A stretch of DNA of 41,298 bases from Actinomycetes bacterium. GTDB taxonomy: Bacteria > Actinomycetota > Coriobacteriia > Coriobacteriales > Atopobiaceae. Shown piece by piece: positions 1 through 7,508 of this stretch. The translations under genes and the position numbers were made by a program. A model generated the notes under the pieces. It was not told where the DNA came from. It searched no databases and was given only the letters and a program-made list of their open reading frames with translations. How positions within the stretch are numbered: the first letter of the stretch is position 1; every line of letters starts with the position of its first letter. Location: contig JAKPQM010000116.1 in the NCBI GenBank assembly GCA_029546925.1, positions 1 through 41,298 on the forward strand. Direction: 5' to 3'.

Positions 1-1194
1 CGAGACGGCGTGGGTGAGCGCCGTGGCGAAACCGTGCCCGATGGCGATCCATGCGATGAAGGTGACGAGAGCGATGCCGATAACCGCCGGGACGAACACG
101 CCCGCGATGCGGTCGGCTTGGCGCTCTATGGGAGCCTTGGAACCCGTGGCCTCGTCCACGAGGCGGATGATGCCGGCGAGCGTGGTGTCCTCCCCCACTG
201 CGGTGGCCTCCATCGCGAACCAGCCGCGCGTGGAGACGGTCGCGCCGGTGACAGCTGAGCCTGCGGCCTTCTCGACGGGAATGGGCTCACCGGTGATGGC
301 GCTCTCGTCGAGAAGCGCAGAGCCCTCGACCACGATCCCGTCGACGGGCACGCGCTCGCCGGCGCGCACGATGATGCGGTCGCCCACCTCGACCTGCTCG
401 GTGGGGATGAGCTGCTCGATACCCGCACGCACGACCAAGGCGGTCTTGGGCGCCAGATCCATGAGCGCGGTGATGGCGCCCGTGGTGCGGCCCTTCGCCC
501 GCGCCTCGAAGAATTTACCGAGCGTGATGAGGGTGAGGATCATCCCCGCAGAATCGAAGTACAGGTTGTGGAAGGCCGCATGGGCACCCTCGATATCGCC
601 TGAGCCGAGCGAGATCGCCATGCGGTAGAGGCCCGCGATGCTCCATGCAGCCGATGCGGCGGATCCGAGGGCGATGAGCGAATCCATGTTGGGCGAAGCG
701 CGGAAGAGCGTCTTGAAGCCCGTGATGAAGTAGGGGCGGTTGACGAACAGGATGGGCACGCAGAGCAGAAGCTGCGTGAGGGCGGACGCCATCATGCCTG
801 CCGCGCCCGCAAGCGCAGGAGGTTGCGGCCAGCCGAGCATGGGCCCCATGGCCACGTAGAACAGCGGCACCGAGAAGACCGCGGAGACGATGAGCTGGCG
901 GCGCTTCTCTTCGATGGCACGCTTGGCAAGGGCGGAGGGATCCGCGCTCGAGCTGCCCGCCGCTTGGGCAGACGAGCCGTGCGCAGCTCGTGGGATCGCC
1001 CCGTATCCCGCCTTTTGAATAGCGTCGATCACCTTGGAGCGGGCCTCATCCGAGCCGTCGTAGACGAGCTCCATCGAATTCTTGAGCAGGTTGACGTTGG
1101 CCTCCTTCACGCCTGCGACCGCAGACGCGGCGCTTCCCACGCGTGCCGAGCACGCCGCGCAGGTCATGCCCGTGATATCGAACGTCTCTTTCAT
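1..1194 (-). CDS. copA: Copper-translocating P1B-type ATPase, N-terminal 398 residues (cut by window edge)
   Basis: Pumps Cu(I) out of the cytoplasm at the cost of ATP. The visible protein starts with a heavy-metal-associated domain carrying GMTCAACSA (metal-binding Cys12 and Cys15), then a linker, the first membrane helices with the NMDSLIALGS segment typical of copper ATPases, and the actuator domain with DESAITGEP (TGE at about residues 301-303). The last codons read into the helix that should precede the CPC metal-binding motif, so CPC, the DKTGT phosphorylation site and the ATP-binding domain lie beyond position 1. The reading frame is open to the edge, so this is a window truncation and not a broken gene. 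The gene lies 7 bp after csoR and is almost certainly cotranscribed with it from the copper-controlled promoter near 1540. Family assignment is strong; copper rather than silver is inferred from csoR. Confidence 0.95.
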   Translation of the reverse strand, partial: MKETFDITGMTCAACSARVGSAASAVAGVKEANVNLLKNSMELVYDGSDEARSKVIDAIQKAGYGAIPRAAHGSSAQAAGSSSADPSALAKRAIEEKRRQLIVSAVFSVPLFYVAMGPMLGWPQPPALAGAAGMMASALTQLLLCVPILFVNRPYFITGFKTLFRASPNMDSLIALGSAASAAWSIAGLYRMAISLGSGDIEGAHAAFHNLYFDSAGMILTLITLGKFFEARAKGRTTGAITALMDLAPKTALVVRAGIEQLIPTEQVEVGDRIIVRAGERVPVDGIVVEGSALLDESAITGEPIPVEKAAGSAVTGATVSTRGWFAMEATAVGEDTTLAGIIRLVDEATGSKAPIERQADRIAGVFVPAVIGIALVTFIAWIAIGHGFATALTHAVS

Positions 1195-1201
1195 AGCTTC
1201 C

Positions 1202-1504
1202 TCACGCAAACCTCTTCAGGAGATCCATGACCTCGGCGATGACCTCGGTGTTGCCGACCTGCACCTGCTCGACCACGCAGGTCTCTAGGTGATCCTGCAT
1301 GATCATGCGCGAGATCGCGGCAACGGCCTTCTCCACGGCGGCAAGCTGGATGAGCACATCGCCGCAATAGCGGTCATCCCCGATCATGGCCTTGATGCCG
1401 CCGAGCTGGCCGATCACGCGGTTGATGCGCTTCTCGGCATCGTGTTTGAGCTCGGCGGAGCGCGGGGTATGCTTGTGGTGGCAGCAGCTTGCCTCTTCGG
1501 TCAT
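1202..1504 (-). CDS. csoR: CsoR-family copper-sensing repressor
   Basis: A 100-residue all-helical DUF156/CsoR repressor. In the known family, apo-protein binds the promoter and Cu(I) binding releases it. The three copper ligands of the family (Cys-His-Cys) are visible as Cys47, His72 and Cys76 in the spacing x24-x3, which separates it from the FrmR and RcnR branches. An extra Cys/His cluster near the N-terminus (CCHHKH, residues 7-12) may add metal binding. Start: ATG at 1504 behind an AGGAGGAG ribosome site. It is the first gene of the csoR-copA unit, and an inverted repeat in its own promoter (1542-1560) fits autoregulation. Confidence 0.95.
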   Translation of the reverse strand: MTEEASCCHHKHTPRSAELKHDAEKRINRVIGQLGGIKAMIGDDRYCGDVLIQLAAVEKAVAAISRMIMQDHLETCVVEQVQVGNTEVIAEVMDLLKRFA

Positions 1505-1539
1505 GGTGCAGCTCCTCCTCTTTGATTCCTTACGGCGGG

Positions 1540-1568
1540 ATTATACCCCCATAGGGTATATCTCAAAC
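1540..1568 (-). promoter_or_regulatory. csoR-copA promoter
   Basis: Read on the minus strand, a perfect TATAAT -10 box lies at 1545-1540. The best -35 candidates are TTTGAG (1567-1562, spacer 16) or TTGAGA (1566-1561, spacer 15). The CsoR-type operator fills the whole spacer, so repressor binding would directly block RNA polymerase. Confidence 0.75.
1542..1560. promoter_or_regulatory. CsoR-type operator
   Basis: Inverted repeat TATACCC-n5-GGGTATA (1542-1548 and 1554-1560). This matches the known CsoR operator pattern of TAC/CCC half sites around a G/C-rich centre. It overlaps the -10 box of csoR and occupies the promoter spacer. Confidence 0.8.
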
Positions 1569-1576
1569 ACGAGAAA

Positions 1577-1644
1577 TGCACACGAGGGACGGTCCCTCGT
1601 GTGCACTGTCACGAATGCACAGAAAGGACCGTCCCCGGTGTGCA
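1577..1644. repeat. Two 29-nt palindromic elements (TGTGCAC type)
   Basis: The first copy (1577-1605) is a perfect inverted repeat with 14-nt arms, TGCACACGAGGGAC, around a single G. The second (1616-1644) has the same length and ends but an imperfect middle. A 10-nt linker separates them. Both hold the core GGAC-n-GTCC and the end word TGTGCA. They sit between the 3' end of the TIR gene (1663) and the csoR promoter, where they might act as a terminator for the TIR gene. Related elements occur at 7050, 19099, 30851, 35114 and 41083. Confidence 0.85.
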
Positions 1645-1662
1645 CCTCACCCTAGAGATCGG

Positions 1663-3156
1663 TTAGAGCTGGATCGTATTCTCGCCGTAGATATCCATCA
1701 TGAGGATCTGCCCGGTTTCCTTGTCGAGGAAGAAGATGTAGCCCTCCGCCACGCAGACATTATCCACCCTGCCCTCCGACAGCACGTTGCCGCCGGAGCT
1801 GCCGAGCTCGGAACGGAACAGGCGCAGATCGTTGGACGAGCTCGCGCCGATGATGCCCCACGAGCTGATCGTGGGATCGTAGATTCCCTCGAACATCACG
1901 GTGCGGTCTTCCAAGGTCTCTGCATTGATGATGTGCAGATGGTAATCGCCCAGATTGTTGTACATGATCCAGCCATCGGAGACCGTGATGGAATCGACCG
2001 CATCCTCGGTGATCTTGGCCATCTCGCTGCCATCGTAGTTGGCCCGGTAGAGGCAGCCTCCATCATCGTCGTTGGACCAGTACATCTTCCCATTCCAGAA
2101 CGTGAGGTAGTAGAGTCCCGTGAGATCGCCCTCGCAGCGGACATCCTTGCCTGCGAGGTCCATGCTGTAGAGCTTGAGGTGGTCGAGGGAATTCTTGAAG
2201 TAGATGCGCCCGTCGACGATGCACATATCCTCAAGGGTGCCGATGTAGAGGTTGGTGTTATCGCTCCCATCGGTTTTCATGCGCCAGATGCCCGAGTTCT
2301 TGCCGCCCGTATAGTAGTAGATATAGCCGTCGAGGACGCCGATATAATCGCTCTGCTGGCTGTTGAGCTTGGTTTTCTCGGAGCCGTCGAGGCGCATCTT
2401 GTAGAGGCTCATGCCATCGTTGCTGCGATAGTAGAACCATTCTCCATCCGATGCGGCGATACCCCCGTTCTGGTAGTTGCCCTGGAGGTTGCCTTGGGCT
2501 CCCGTATTATCGGGATCTTGGATCTGCACGCTGCCGCTCGTGGGAACCGCGATGGCCTCGAGCGCAGTCGAGCTCCCCTCTGAAGAGGTCCCGTCGCCGA
2601 CGCCGCCTTCCGCGCCTATGAGGCGCGGGATCACGAGGATGGCGGCGATAAGGAGCACCGCTGCAGCGGAGATGGCGGGGATGAGCCAGCGCGGTCGTTT
2701 CGCGCCCGAAGGCGCGGCTTGGACGAACTCAGGCGCGGCAGATGAGGGTGCCGTACCGCTCAGGATAGCCCTGACCAGCTCGTCCAGATGCTTGATGCTG
2801 ATATCGAGCGGGCGGTTCATGGCATCGAGCCAATGCACCGTGGAGAGGTAGTATTCCATGCCCTTGGTCGGCATGGAGTCCGTGAGTTTGAAGGGGACCA
2901 CCGTCACGCCGTTCGAGACCGCGTTGTTGACCTCGCGCATGACCTGCTGGGATACATTGGAGAAGTCCGTGAAGACGAGCACCATGACCTTGGTGCTCTT
3001 GATGGCCTCGATGATGGAGGCCGCCCAGTCCTCCCCGGGGACGATATCGCGCGGGGCATACCAGCAGCGGCTGCCCTTGAATTCCAAGTACGAGCAGATG
3101 GCATCTGCGACAACCTTATCCTTGTGAGAGTAACTGATGAAAATATCATGCGCCAT
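1663..3156 (-). CDS. TIR-domain transmembrane protein with C-terminal DUF5050-like propeller repeats
   Basis: A 497-residue protein with three parts. Residues 1-120 are a bacterial TIR domain (DIFISYSHKDK at the start, WYAPRDI near 32-38, HWLDA near 108-112). The conserved glutamate that acts in NAD-cleaving TIR domains appears to be Glu75 in QQVMREV. Residues 157-176 form one membrane helix preceded by basic residues (KRPR), so the TIR part should be cytoplasmic. Residues 215-497 are repeated strands of the type DGYIYYY, DGRIYFKN, NGKMYWSN and DGWIMYNN, like DUF5050 propellers, and should lie outside the membrane. The start follows a GGGGAGG site 15 bp after the lipoprotein gene 3172-3744, so the two are probably cotranscribed. 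The domain calls are confident. The role (ligand-sensing receptor, stress sensor or defence effector) is inference. Confidence 0.88.
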   Translation of the reverse strand: MAHDIFISYSHKDKVVADAICSYLEFKGSRCWYAPRDIVPGEDWAASIIEAIKSTKVMVLVFTDFSNVSQQVMREVNNAVSNGVTVVPFKLTDSMPTKGMEYYLSTVHWLDAMNRPLDISIKHLDELVRAILSGTAPSSAAPEFVQAAPSGAKRPRWLIPAISAAAVLLIAAILVIPRLIGAEGGVGDGTSSEGSSTALEAIAVPTSGSVQIQDPDNTGAQGNLQGNYQNGGIAASDGEWFYYRSNDGMSLYKMRLDGSEKTKLNSQQSDYIGVLDGYIYYYTGGKNSGIWRMKTDGSDNTNLYIGTLEDMCIVDGRIYFKNSLDHLKLYSMDLAGKDVRCEGDLTGLYYLTFWNGKMYWSNDDDGGCLYRANYDGSEMAKITEDAVDSITVSDGWIMYNNLGDYHLHIINAETLEDRTVMFEGIYDPTISSWGIIGASSSNDLRLFRSELGSSGGNVLSEGRVDNVCVAEGYIFFLDKETGQILMMDIYGENTIQL

Positions 3157-3171
3157 GGGGACCTCCCCGGG

Positions 3172-3744
3172 TTATCTCTGGCTGACCTCGCCCGTTTCCA
3201 TGTTGTAGACCATGTCGTAGTGCTGGCCGCCCCAGTCGAACTCGACCTCGACCATCTGGACGCCATCCTCGGTCCTGACCTTGACGGCCGTGTTCTGCGC
3301 ACCGCCGTTGTAGCCCTCGACCGTGTCGAAGACGGCTTGTACCGCCCTCTCGATAGGATCGTCGGAGGCAGGCTGCTCGGGTACCTCGGGCTCGACCTTC
3401 TCCACGATCTCGCCCGTGGTGACATCGACCGTGTAGGAGAAGGGCCCGTATTCGGAGTCGAAGGTCACGGTGCATCTGCCATCCTGTATGAGACCCACCT
3501 TGACATTCGTCGCAATCATCAGGTTGATCGGGCAGGCCTCATCGACAATGTCGAGGATGGCGTCGGGGTCGAGCTCCCCGCTTTGCCCTGCCGCCTGGTT
3601 CCCACCGGACTGCTCGTCGGCCGTGCCCGTCTGCGTGCCGCCCGCCGCAGGTTCCTGCGTCGAGGCCCCGTCGCACGCCGCAAGGCCTAGGCTGAGCGCG
3701 AGGGCGCACACGATGACTGTCAGTCCCATGCGCTTCTTATCCAT
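3172..3744 (-). CDS. Lipoprotein with two PepSY-like domains
   Basis: A 190-residue predicted lipoprotein. The signal peptide ends in a lipobox LAAC with the modified Cys24, followed by a Gly/Gln/Thr-rich linker. Two related segments follow, about residues 60-115 (ending YTVDVTTGEIVEKVEPE) and 125-190 (ending YDMVYNMETGEVSQR). This strand-then-ETGE pattern is that of PepSY/YpeB-type domains, often linked with protease inhibition at the cell surface. It is the first gene of a probable two-gene unit with the TIR protein downstream, and both would present domains outside the membrane. Function is not known from sequence alone. Start: ATG at 3744, with GGAAGGA about 5 bp upstream. Confidence 0.8.
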   Translation of the reverse strand: MDKKRMGLTVIVCALALSLGLAACDGASTQEPAAGGTQTGTADEQSGGNQAAGQSGELDPDAILDIVDEACPINLMIATNVKVGLIQDGRCTVTFDSEYGPFSYTVDVTTGEIVEKVEPEVPEQPASDDPIERAVQAVFDTVEGYNGGAQNTAVKVRTEDGVQMVEVEFDWGGQHYDMVYNMETGEVSQR

Positions 3745-3826
3745 AGTGCGTCCTTCCTCGTAGACCGTGATACCGTGGACCGTACGTCTCCCCGTGTATA
3801 CCCGGTAACTCGGAACGCCCTTTGTG

Positions 3827-3843
3827 GATTATCTGTGATAATC
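3827..3843. promoter_or_regulatory. Perfect inverted repeat, possible operator
   Basis: GATTATC-TGT-GATAATC, 7-nt arms, AT-rich in a GC-rich setting. It lies between the end of the DUF2130 gene (3858) and the start of the lipoprotein gene (3744), about 85 bp upstream of that start. It could be an operator for the lipoprotein-TIR unit. There is no U-tract, so a terminator is less likely. Confidence 0.35.
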
Positions 3844-3857
3844 GACCAGCGCCCTAT

Positions 3858-5306
3858 TTAATCGGTCAGCGTCTTCTCGCGCTCCGATTTTGCATCGGAT
3901 GCACCGCGTGCCTCCTCGAGCAGGGCTTTCATCGTGGGATTCTTGCGCGTGAGCTTGCGGATGGTGAGGCCTTGGGCCTTATCGTTGGCAAGGCGCAGGC
4001 TGTTCTCGGATGCAAGGAGCTTGTCCTTGGTCTTCTGAAGATCTGCGATGGCCTTATCGATGCTCTCGATAGCCTCTGCATAGCGTTTGCCCGCGCGCTC
4101 GAAGTCCTTGCCGAACCTCTCCTGGAAATCGCCGAGGGCCTCCTCGAAATGGGTGACGTCGAGATTCTGGCGGCGCATCTCGGCGAGCTCCGCCTTGTAG
4201 CGGGAGGCATCGAGCGCCGCCGAGCGGAGAAGCCCGATGAGCGGGATGAAGAACTGCGGGCGGATGACGAACATCTTGGCGTAGCGCCAGGACATGTCGA
4301 CGATGCCTTGGTTGTAGAGATCGCTCTCGGGCTCGAGCGTGGAGACGAGCACCGCGTACTCGCAGCCCTTCTTGCGGCGGTCGCCGTCGAGCTTCTTGAG
4401 GTGGGCCTCGTTGGTCTTGTGGCCGACGCCATCCTCCTGCTCGGTCTTCATCTCGAACATGATCGAGACGATCTCTCCTCCATCGTCGTCGAGCTCGCGG
4501 AAGATGTAGTCGCCCTTGGTGGCGCGATCGCCTTCGCCATCGCTCACGGCGATGGTATCCTTGCCGAACTCCGCATGCGGGAAGGCCAAGGCGCGGACCT
4601 TGTTGAATTCGATCTCGCAATGCTGTTCGAGCGACTCGCCGAGGAGCTTGGTGGAGAGGCGCATCTTCTGGTCGCGGATGCGCTCGATCTCATCGCCGAG
4701 GTCGCGGATGCGCTGGTCCTTCGCTGCGGCCTGCTCTGCAAGCTGGCGCCGATACGACTCTTTTTCCTGCCGTGCCTCGCCCTCGAGGGCGGCGAGCTTG
4801 GCGGAGAGCTCGCCCGTGGCGGTTTGGACGGCGAGCTCGCGCTCGGTTACAGCGGACTGCTCGCGCGCGGCGGCTTCCTGGGTGAGCAGGGCGATGCGCT
4901 GGTCGCGCTCGGCGATCTGGCCGCCGAGCTCCTCGCGCACGCGCGATTCGCTCAGTGCGGCCGCATCATGCTGGCGGGAGAGCTCGCTCTCGAGCTCGGC
5001 GATACGGCGCTCGGAAGCGGCTTGCGCGTGGGCGATGGCCTCCTGCTGCTGAGCGTCGAGCACGTCGAGGCGCTCGGAGAGAACGGCTATCTGCCTCTCG
5101 CGATCGGCCAGCTCATCGGCGGATTTGGCGCGCAGCTGCGCGAGGGCGATCTCGCGCTTCTGGTCTTCGGACCGGGCGAGCATATGCTCGCGCTCATGGA
5201 GCTCGCGTGCGAACTCGGCATCGCGGATCTGCGCCACGATCTGGGCGTAGCCGCTCTCATCGACTTTGAATACCTGGCCGCACTGCGGGCATTTGATCTC
5301 TGCCAT
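3858..5306 (-). CDS. DUF2130 coiled-coil protein
   Basis: A 482-residue protein. The N-terminus MAEIKCPQCGQVFKVDESGY is the hallmark of the DUF2130 family, with one CxxC pair (Cys6, Cys9). A long charged coiled coil rich in Glu, Gln, Arg and Ala follows (about 25-220), then a globular C-terminal half with the family segments FEMKTEQEDG and KKLDGDRRKKGCEYAVLVSTLEPESDLYNQGI. That half resembles a restriction-endonuclease-like fold related to RmuC-type proteins, although this is recalled family knowledge and not tested. Length is normal for the family. The family's function is not established; a DNA-associated role is a reasonable guess. It stands alone between a terminator (5371-5392) and the lipoprotein unit. 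Confidence 0.85.
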   Translation of the reverse strand: MAEIKCPQCGQVFKVDESGYAQIVAQIRDAEFARELHEREHMLARSEDQKREIALAQLRAKSADELADRERQIAVLSERLDVLDAQQQEAIAHAQAASERRIAELESELSRQHDAAALSESRVREELGGQIAERDQRIALLTQEAAAREQSAVTERELAVQTATGELSAKLAALEGEARQEKESYRRQLAEQAAAKDQRIRDLGDEIERIRDQKMRLSTKLLGESLEQHCEIEFNKVRALAFPHAEFGKDTIAVSDGEGDRATKGDYIFRELDDDGGEIVSIMFEMKTEQEDGVGHKTNEAHLKKLDGDRRKKGCEYAVLVSTLEPESDLYNQGIVDMSWRYAKMFVIRPQFFIPLIGLLRSAALDASRYKAELAEMRRQNLDVTHFEEALGDFQERFGKDFERAGKRYAEAIESIDKAIADLQKTKDKLLASENSLRLANDKAQGLTIRKLTRKNPTMKALLEEARGASDAKSEREKTLTD

Positions 5307-5370
5307 GTCACGCCTTCCTCACCGGATCCGATCCCCTCTAGGGTACGCCAGCCATCGGACAGATACGAAC

Positions 5371-5392
5371 AGGGGGCCCCGAAGGACCCCCT
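5371..5392 (-). terminator. Rho-independent terminator-like hairpin after the HtrA gene
   Basis: On the minus strand AGGGGGTCC-TTCG-GGGCCCCCT forms a 9-bp stem (one G-U pair) with a stable TTCG tetraloop, 20 bp after the protease stop codon. Only a weak T-rich tail follows. Confidence 0.65.
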
Positions 5393-5412
5393 GAGGGACG
5401 GTGCGGAAGGCC

Positions 5413-6975
5413 CTAGCGGCGCGGATTCTGATCCGGCGCCAAGATCTGGCCGGGTGTCTGGCCCTCGTTCTGGGAGTCCCGCTCTCCGATGAGATCGTTG
5501 AGCCAGCGCTCGATCGGATTCTCATCCGATTCCCCGCCATCGAATCCGTCATCGCTGCCGCCGTTGTCCCAGAAATCGTCCTGCTGCTCCCGCTCCCTCT
5601 GCTGCTGCTCGCGCTGCTGGCGCTGGAGCTCCTGGAGCTTCTCGTCGGAGCCGAGGACGATATCCACGGTCATGCGCTCATCGCCGCGCATGAAGGTGAC
5701 GGTCACGGTCTCGCCGATGCGGTGGCTGCGCACCGCGAGGAGCAGGTCGTCGGCCGATTCGATCCGCTCGTCGCCGAGCCCGATGACGATGTCGCCTTCC
5801 TGTATGCCCCCTGCCTCGGCGGGACCGCCCTCGATGACCTCCGCCACGTAGGCGCCGTAGTCGATCGAAAGTCCGTTTGCCTCGGCATTCTGCTTGTTGA
5901 CCGTCATCATCGAGAGCCCGATGTAGGCGTGGGTCACCTGCTCGCCGTTGATGATCTTCTCGGCGATCTCAACGGCGTAGTTACCGGGGATGGCGAAGCC
6001 GATGCCCGCGAACGACTCGGTATCGGACGAGAAGAGCGTGCAGATGCCCACGAGCTGGCCATGCTCATTAACGAGCGCCCCGCCCGAATTCCCGGGATTG
6101 ATGGCGGCGTCGACCTGGATGAGATTCGCATAGATGGTGTTGCCCATGTCGCTGATCATAAGCTCATTGCGATAGAGCGAGCTCACGATGCCCGACGAGA
6201 CGGACGAATCCAGGCCGAAGGGACTGCCGACGGTCATGATCCAATCGCCCACGGAGAGCGCCGAGCTGTCGCCGACCTCGATGGGCGTGACCTGGGCACC
6301 GTCGAGCGTTGCATGGAGGACCGCGATATCGCTCGAGGCGTCGGCACCCACAAGCGTGGCCTCGTAACTCTGGCCCTCGATCGCAACCGAGATGGTCTGC
6401 GCGTCTTCGACCACATGGTTGTTGGTGATGATGTTGCCCGAGCTGTCGAGGATGACGCCCGATCCGGTGACCTCCCCGTCGGAAACGGTGCAGTGCACCG
6501 AGACGACGGACGGGAGCGCTTTCGCGGCAACCGCCCTGGCTACGGTGGTATCGCCGCCGCTCACCGTGATCGAGGGAGGCTGGCTCGCCTGCGCGGGCTC
6601 TTGCGCGACCATCGTGCTATCGGCTGGCTGCACGCTCCCCGCCGGAACCAGGACGCCGCCGAGATAGAGCGCGGCTGCGAGGGCGGCCGCCCCCAAAAGG
6701 CCGCCGAAAAGACCCCAGGCAAACGAACGGACGCGACCGATGGTTCTGGTCTTGACCCGCGTGGTCGAGGCCATCACCGTGGGCGTGGGCGCGGAGTAAG
6801 CCTGCGGACGGTCGGGTGCCTGGGGCGCGGGACGCGGATTTGCGGAAGAGGGCTGCGGGCTCGCCTGCGTGCTGCCTGCCTCCGGGTACACGTAGGCCTG
6901 TGCGGGCTGGGCGCCCGTCTCTTGCGGCGAACCGGCCGCAGCAGTCCCGGAGAGCTCGAACTTATCGGATCCCAT
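5413..6975 (-). CDS. HtrA/DegP-like serine protease (S1C family) with PDZ domain
   Basis: A 520-residue membrane-anchored quality-control protease for misfolded envelope proteins. The order is a Pro/Ala/Gln-rich cytoplasmic tail (1-80), a membrane helix (86-110), a linker and a trypsin-like domain. The catalytic triad is His187 (TNNHVVED), Asp216 (SSDIAVL) and Ser297 (NPGNSGGA). A PDZ domain follows (about 345-440), then a Gln/Arg-rich stretch and a Pro-rich C-terminus. I chose the ATG at 6975 because AAGGAGGTGG lies just upstream; a longer frame to 7056 has no such support. The 80-residue cytoplasmic tail is longer than in E. coli DegS, as is usual in actinobacterial HtrA proteins. It is transcribed alone, divergently from the XRE gene. 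Confidence 0.93.
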   Translation of the reverse strand: MGSDKFELSGTAAAGSPQETGAQPAQAYVYPEAGSTQASPQPSSANPRPAPQAPDRPQAYSAPTPTVMASTTRVKTRTIGRVRSFAWGLFGGLLGAAALAAALYLGGVLVPAGSVQPADSTMVAQEPAQASQPPSITVSGGDTTVARAVAAKALPSVVSVHCTVSDGEVTGSGVILDSSGNIITNNHVVEDAQTISVAIEGQSYEATLVGADASSDIAVLHATLDGAQVTPIEVGDSSALSVGDWIMTVGSPFGLDSSVSSGIVSSLYRNELMISDMGNTIYANLIQVDAAINPGNSGGALVNEHGQLVGICTLFSSDTESFAGIGFAIPGNYAVEIAEKIINGEQVTHAYIGLSMMTVNKQNAEANGLSIDYGAYVAEVIEGGPAEAGGIQEGDIVIGLGDERIESADDLLLAVRSHRIGETVTVTFMRGDERMTVDIVLGSDEKLQELQRQQREQQQREREQQDDFWDNGGSDDGFDGGESDENPIERWLNDLIGERDSQNEGQTPGQILAPDQNPRR

Positions 6976-7049
6976 AGGTGCCACCTCCTTGCCATGGCAG
7001 GTGCGTGAAGTTTCATACATGCTGAAATGTACCCCTCGCTCCCGCGTTC

Positions 7050-7077
7050 TGCACAAGGATCGTCCCCGGTACGCGCA
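7050..7077. repeat. Degenerate copy of the TGTGCAC-type palindromic element
   Basis: Reads TGCACAAGGATCGTCCCC followed by GGTACGCGCA, clearly related to the second copy at 1616-1644 (shared TGCACA, AGGA-CGTCCCCGGT) but with eroded symmetry. It lies in the divergent spacer between the HtrA gene and the XRE gene, so it cannot be a shared terminator there. Confidence 0.6.
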
Positions 7078-7194
7078 TATGGCACAAACTCAACAGATTT
7101 AGGCCCGCCTCAGGCTCTTGCGCATGCCTGGGAGGAAGAAGGAGCCGCGCGCAGGCAAGCCCCGCCGCTCGGCTATCCACGTGCAGGCGCTTGC

Positions 7195-7211
7195 TATTCT
7201 AATTTGGAATA
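7195..7211. promoter_or_regulatory. AT-rich dyad upstream of the XRE gene, possible operator
   Basis: TATTCTAATTTGGAATA: eight base pairs around a central T with a single mismatch, 28 bp upstream of the XRE start codon. This is the size and position expected for an autoregulatory operator of a small XRE repressor. It overlaps the only promoter-like AT-rich stretch in this spacer. Confidence 0.45.
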
Positions 7212-7239
7212 ATCGCTTCGCACGACTACGTTTCATGCC

Positions 7240-7506
7240 ATGGATGTCGCGCGCAACAAGGTGGTCGGAGAGGTGCTCGCCAGCATACGGCGCGAGCATG
7301 AGCTCACCCAAAGCGATGTCGCAGAACTCACCGGCCACACCCAGCCCTCCATCAGCAAGTTGGAGACGGGCGAGCGGCAGCTGCCGCTCGTCGAGACATT
7401 CCTCTTCTGCGGGGCCATGGGCGAGAAGCCCGGCGACTTCATCGACCGCGTCTACATCAGGCTCTCCGAAGAGGGCCTGATCCCCTACGAAAAATTGGGC
7501 GGATAG
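7240..7506 (+). CDS. Small XRE-family helix-turn-helix regulator
   Basis: An 88-residue protein that is little more than an HTH_XRE domain (about residues 8-62). The recognition region reads LTQSDVAELTGHTQPSISKLETGERQLPLVE, a standard Cro/C1-type fold. The ATG at 7240 is the only sensible start, because an in-frame stop lies 30 bp upstream. There is no clear Shine-Dalgarno sequence, so translation may be weak or leaderless. A dyad at 7195-7211 is a candidate binding site. It faces the metY gene convergently, ending 3 bp before it. The target genes cannot be told from the sequence. Confidence 0.8.
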   Translation: MDVARNKVVGEVLASIRREHELTQSDVAELTGHTQPSISKLETGERQLPLVETFLFCGAMGEKPGDFIDRVYIRLSEEGLIPYEKLGG

Positions 7507-7508
7507 GC

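Noticed and set aside
3822-5492. 556-codon plus-strand frame opposite the DUF2130 gene
   Set aside because: Leu/Ala/Glu-rich shadow of the coiled coil on the other strand; no ribosome site or family motif.
5401-7008. 535-codon plus-strand frame opposite the HtrA gene
   Set aside because: The minus strand encodes a protease with intact catalytic motifs. The plus frame is an antisense shadow of high-GC codon use, with no family resemblance.
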